From positions 1 to 64,000 of the forward strand of contig NZ_JAGGOL010000133.1 in the NCBI RefSeq assembly GCF_018614525.1: a DNA stretch of 64,000 bases, in the 5' to 3' direction. This document shows, in pieces, positions 61,724 through 64,000 of this stretch (the first letter of the stretch is position 1; each line of letters begins with the position of its first letter). The notes below the pieces were generated by a model. That model was not told the origin of the DNA. It made no database searches and worked only from the letters and a program-made list of their open reading frames with translations. A program made the position numbers and the translations under genes. This DNA comes from Streptomyces sp. ISL-11 (lineage in GTDB: Bacteria > Actinomycetota > Actinomycetes > Streptomycetales > Streptomycetaceae).

Positions 61724-63081
61724 CGGCTGTCTCCAGTGGGTTCGGCCTGCTGTGGGTGGGCGGGGTGGTGGGGAAGCGGTGTGGTGCCGGTGTCGCCCGC
61801 GGCGGAGGCGGCGAGGTCGTGGACGGGGGGCGGGGCGAGCCGCGTGGGCTGGATCGGCGGGAAGCGCACGGGCAGGGCGGTCAGCGCCCGGTGGAAGGGG
61901 CCCGGGCGCCAGACCAGGCGGTCGGCGGGGACGGCCAGCTCCAGGTCGGGGAGGCGGTCGAGGAGCTTCTCGACGGCTACGGCCGCGATGAGGCGGGCGG
62001 CGTCCTTGGCGGGGCAGGTGTGGGGGCCGGCGCTCCAGGCGAGGTGGGCGCGGTTGCCGGTGCGCCGGTCGGAGAGCAGGGCCGGGTCGGTGTTGGCGGC
62101 GGCGAAGCTGATCACGACGGGTTCGCCGGCCGGCAGGTGCACGCCGCCGAAGTCCACGTCCTGGACGGGGTAGTGGACGGCGTAGTTGGCCATCGGCGGG
62201 TCGAGCCAGAGGACTTCGTCGAGGGCGTCCTCGACGGGCATGCTGCCGCCGGCGAGGTCGCCGGCGAAGCGGTCGTCGGAGAGCAGCAGCCGCAGCGCGT
62301 TGGCGATGAGGTTCTGCTGGGGCTCGGTGCCGGCGCCGATGAGGACGACGAGCTGGTGGATCATCTCCTCGTCGGTGAGCCGGGCGTGGTGGGCCATGAG
62401 CCAGGACGTCATGTCGGCGCCGGGCTGGGTGTGCTTGAGGCCGATGAGTTCGACGAGGCTCTCGGCGATGAGGGCGTCGGCGCGTTCGGCGTCGACGCCG
62501 TCGAAGATGCCGGAGAAGCCCTCGACGAGGCGGTCGCCGATCTCGGGCGGGCAGCCGAAGAGCTGCTGGAAGACCAGGAGCGGGAGGATCTTGGCGTAGC
62601 TGCCGAGCAGGTCGGCCTCGCCGAGGGCGGCGAACCGGTCGATGAGGGTGTCGGCGCTGCGTTCGACGTAGCCGCGCAGGGCGTTGGGGTCGATGCGGGA
62701 GAGGCTGTCGGTGACGGCCTGGCGGAGCCGGCGGTGGGCGTCGCCGTCGGAGAACAGGCAGTTGGGGCGGTAGGCCATCATCGGCACGACGGGGTTGTCG
62801 GGGGCGACCCGGCCGTCGGCGAGGGCGCGCCAGCGGCGGGCGTCCTTGCCGAAGACCTCGGGGGTGCGGAGCACCTCCAGGGCGGCGCGGTAGTCGGTGA
62901 CGAGGGTGGCGTGGGCGCCGGGTGCCAGTTCCACGGGGGCGGCGGGGCCCTGGGTGCGCAGCCACGCGTAGACGGCGTGCGGGTCGGCGGCGAAGTCGGG
63001 CCCGTACATGGGGGTGGAGGCCCGGTGGGCGGGGCAGCCCGGTGGCGGGGCGGGGTGACCGGCGTCGGGACGGTGGGTCAC
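61591..63081 (-). CDS. Atypical cytochrome P450, CYP157-like, conservon member
   Basis: 496 aa from GTG 63081, overlapping the GTPase stop (GTGA). The haem loop is WSAGPHTCPAKDAARL, so the Cys ligand is kept. The ExxR motif reads EVLW (DALDEVLWLDPP), and the I-helix has GAGTEPQQ in place of AGxxT. Loss of ExxR is a known trait of the CYP157 family. The last about 90 residues are Pro/Ser/Thr-rich and run 133 bp into the next gene. This is unusual and suggests a lost stop codon; the natural end was probably near the ATG at 61723. Confidence 0.88.
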   Translation of the reverse strand: MTHRPDAGHPAPPPGCPAHRASTPMYGPDFAADPHAVYAWLRTQGPAAPVELAPGAHATLVTDYRAALEVLRTPEVFGKDARRWRALADGRVAPDNPVVPMMAYRPNCLFSDGDAHRRLRQAVTDSLSRIDPNALRGYVERSADTLIDRFAALGEADLLGSYAKILPLLVFQQLFGCPPEIGDRLVEGFSGIFDGVDAERADALIAESLVELIGLKHTQPGADMTSWLMAHHARLTDEEMIHQLVVLIGAGTEPQQNLIANALRLLLSDDRFAGDLAGGSMPVEDALDEVLWLDPPMANYAVHYPVQDVDFGGVHLPAGEPVVISFAAANTDPALLSDRRTGNRAHLAWSAGPHTCPAKDAARLIAAVAVEKLLDRLPDLELAVPADRLVWRPGPFHRALTALPVRFPPIQPTRLAPPPVHDLAASAAGDTGTTPLPHHPAHPQQAEPTGDSRWKASSAPSPSTPQAATSTARPPGSAPGERQRPWSFLAAWWRGQ

Positions 63082-63698
63082 ACGTGCTCCTGTGCGGTGT
63101 GCGGCAAGTGGTTCCGGCGGGTCTGGAGGTATTCCACGAGGGCGATCAGGGCGCGGGTGGAGGAGATCCGGTCGCGGGCGTCGCAGGTGATCAGCGGGGT
63201 CTCGGGGAGCAGGTCGAGGGCCTCGCGGATCTCCTCCTCGGGGTGAGTGGGGGCGCCGTCGAAGTGGTTGACGGCGACGGCGTAGGGCAGGCCGTGTTCC
63301 TCCAGGAGCCCCATGACGTCGAAGGACTGCTCCAGGCGGCGGGTGTCGGCGAGGACGAGGGCGCCGAGGGCGCCTTGGGTCATGTCCTGCCAGAGCCGGG
63401 TGAAGCGCTGCTGACCGGGGGCGCCGAAGAGGTAGAGGACGAGGCTGTCGCTGAGGGTGACGCGGCCGAAGTCCATGGCGACGGTGGTGGTGGTCTTGCC
63501 GTCGATGCCGGCCAGGTCGTCGACGAACGCGCCGGCCTGCGTCATCGTCTCCTCGGTGCGCAGCGGCCGGATCTCCGACAGGGAGCCGACGAAGGTGGTC
63601 TTGCCGACCGCGAAGTGACCGACGACGAGGAGTTTCGCGGCGGTCCGTACGGTCTGCCGCAGGTAGACCGCACCCTCAGAGTCGAGCGCGGAGTCCAT
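63078..63698 (-). CDS. cvnD: Conservon GTP-binding protein (CvnD)
   Basis: 206 aa from ATG 63698, overlapping the DUF742 gene by 23 bp. G1 is LLVVGHFAVGKTTFVGS, the switch II region is LYLFGAPGQQRF and the G4-like segment is AVAVNHFDGAP. These are the signatures of the MglA/Ras-like ATP/GTP-binding proteins of Streptomyces conservons. They work at the membrane with a sensor kinase (CvnA), a roadblock protein (CvnB) and DUF742 (CvnC). The kinase and roadblock genes must lie beyond the right edge. Confidence 0.93.
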   Translation of the reverse strand: MDSALDSEGAVYLRQTVRTAAKLLVVGHFAVGKTTFVGSLSEIRPLRTEETMTQAGAFVDDLAGIDGKTTTTVAMDFGRVTLSDSLVLYLFGAPGQQRFTRLWQDMTQGALGALVLADTRRLEQSFDVMGLLEEHGLPYAVAVNHFDGAPTHPEEEIREALDLLPETPLITCDARDRISSTRALIALVEYLQTRRNHLPHTAQEHV

Positions 63699-64000
63699 CG
63701 AGGACCTCCTGAAGGATCTGGGCCTCGGGGAGTTGTGCCGAGGGGATGGGGGCCCGGGTGATGAGGTGACCGCTGTCGACGAGGTCGCCGAGCAGCACCT
63801 TGGTGACGCTGACGGGCAGCACCAGGTGGCCGGCGATCTCGGCGACGGACAGCGGCCCGCCGAGGCAGAGTTCCATGAGCCGGCGCTTTTCGGGGCTGAG
63901 CCCGCCGAGCGGCCGGTCGTGCTGGGCGATGACCAGGGTGACCAGGTCGAACGTGTTGCGGGTGGGGTGGGCGCGGCCGTCGGTGACGACGTACGGCCGT
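63676..64000 (-). CDS. cvnC: DUF742 protein (CvnC), 5' end beyond window
   Basis: The frame is open from the window edge to the stop at 63676. It contains RPYVVTDGRAHPTRNTFDL and then LSPEKRRLMELCLGGPLSVA, followed by a winged-helix-like VLPVSVTKVLLGDLVDSGHL. This is the C-terminal about 107 residues of the DUF742 component of conservons, normally about 120-140 aa, so little is missing. The gene overlaps cvnD, which indicates coupled translation. Confidence 0.92.
   Translation of the reverse strand, partial: RPYVVTDGRAHPTRNTFDLVTLVIAQHDRPLGGLSPEKRRLMELCLGGPLSVAEIAGHLVLPVSVTKVLLGDLVDSGHLITRAPIPSAQLPEAQILQEVLDGLRARL

Noticed and set aside
1..64000. CRISPR arrays, tRNA or rRNA genes
   Set aside because: No regularly spaced identical repeats and no cloverleaf or rRNA sequence was recognised on either strand.

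Overview
The window is high-GC actinobacterial DNA, almost certainly from Streptomyces. It has strong third-position GC bias, GTG starts and 4-bp start/stop overlaps. It also carries conservon genes with paired cytochromes P450, a WhiJ-type XRE/DUF397 pair, and a complete Pgl (BREX type 2) phage-defence locus. Everything below comes from reading the sequence; no database search was run.

Layout. (1) 1-13.35 kb is a small specialised-metabolism neighbourhood. It holds a DMT exporter cut by the left edge, a LysR regulator, a luciferase-like F420/flavin oxidoreductase, an MFS exporter and an extra, divergent glutamyl-tRNA synthetase. It also holds a YCII-LuxR fusion regulator, a single-module KS-AT-degenerate DH-ACP polyketide synthase with an in-frame TTA codon, a TetR regulator and a 2OG-Fe(II) oxygenase. 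(2) 13.46-37.72 kb is a BREX type 2 locus in canonical order: pglW, pglX, pglY/brxC, pglZ, brxD, brxHI. Two foreign modules interrupt it. Between pglX and pglY sits an XRE-DUF397 regulator pair, divergent from three tiny GTGA-coupled genes. Between pglZ and brxD, on the opposite strand, sits a coupled pair: a GmrSD-like DUF262 protein and a CBS-HEPN protein. Two more nucleic-acid enzymes follow at 37.8-43.3 kb: an SF1 helicase-PLD-zinc ribbon protein split by a frameshift, and a PD-(D/E)XK-DUF2075 nuclease-helicase. (3) 43.3-56.6 kb is accessory DNA rich in broken genes: an IS481 transposase remnant, an interrupted oxidoreductase gene, frameshifted kinase and NucS-like genes, and a tyrS fragment. 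Inside the oxidoreductase gene lies a precisely delimited 2,741-bp insertion (44669-47409). It has 27-bp imperfect terminal inverted repeats, internal repeats and a 5-bp target duplication. It carries a CmtR/CDF heavy-metal resistance pair and a Cys-rich protein, and no visible transposase. A coupled XRE/ImmA/MAB_1171c-like/MpaB cassette also lies here. (4) 56.7-64 kb looks like stable chromosome: a TRAM-type RNA methyltransferase, an APC permease, and a conservon (DUF742, GTPase, CYP157-like and CYP154-like P450s) running off the right edge.

How the parts work together. In Pgl/BREX-2, PglX is the adenine methyltransferase, PglW a NERD/kinase protein, PglY an ATPase and PglZ an alkaline-phosphatase-fold protein. 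BrxD and BrxHI are an ATPase and a helicase. The embedded GmrSD/CBS-HEPN pair could add a second line of attack, for instance on modified phage DNA, with RNA cleavage as a fallback. That is inference, by analogy with BREX loci that carry the GmrSD enzyme BrxU. The least explained items are the CBS-HEPN/DUF262 pair, the transposase-less metal-resistance element, and the glutamyl-tRNA synthetase next to the PKS.
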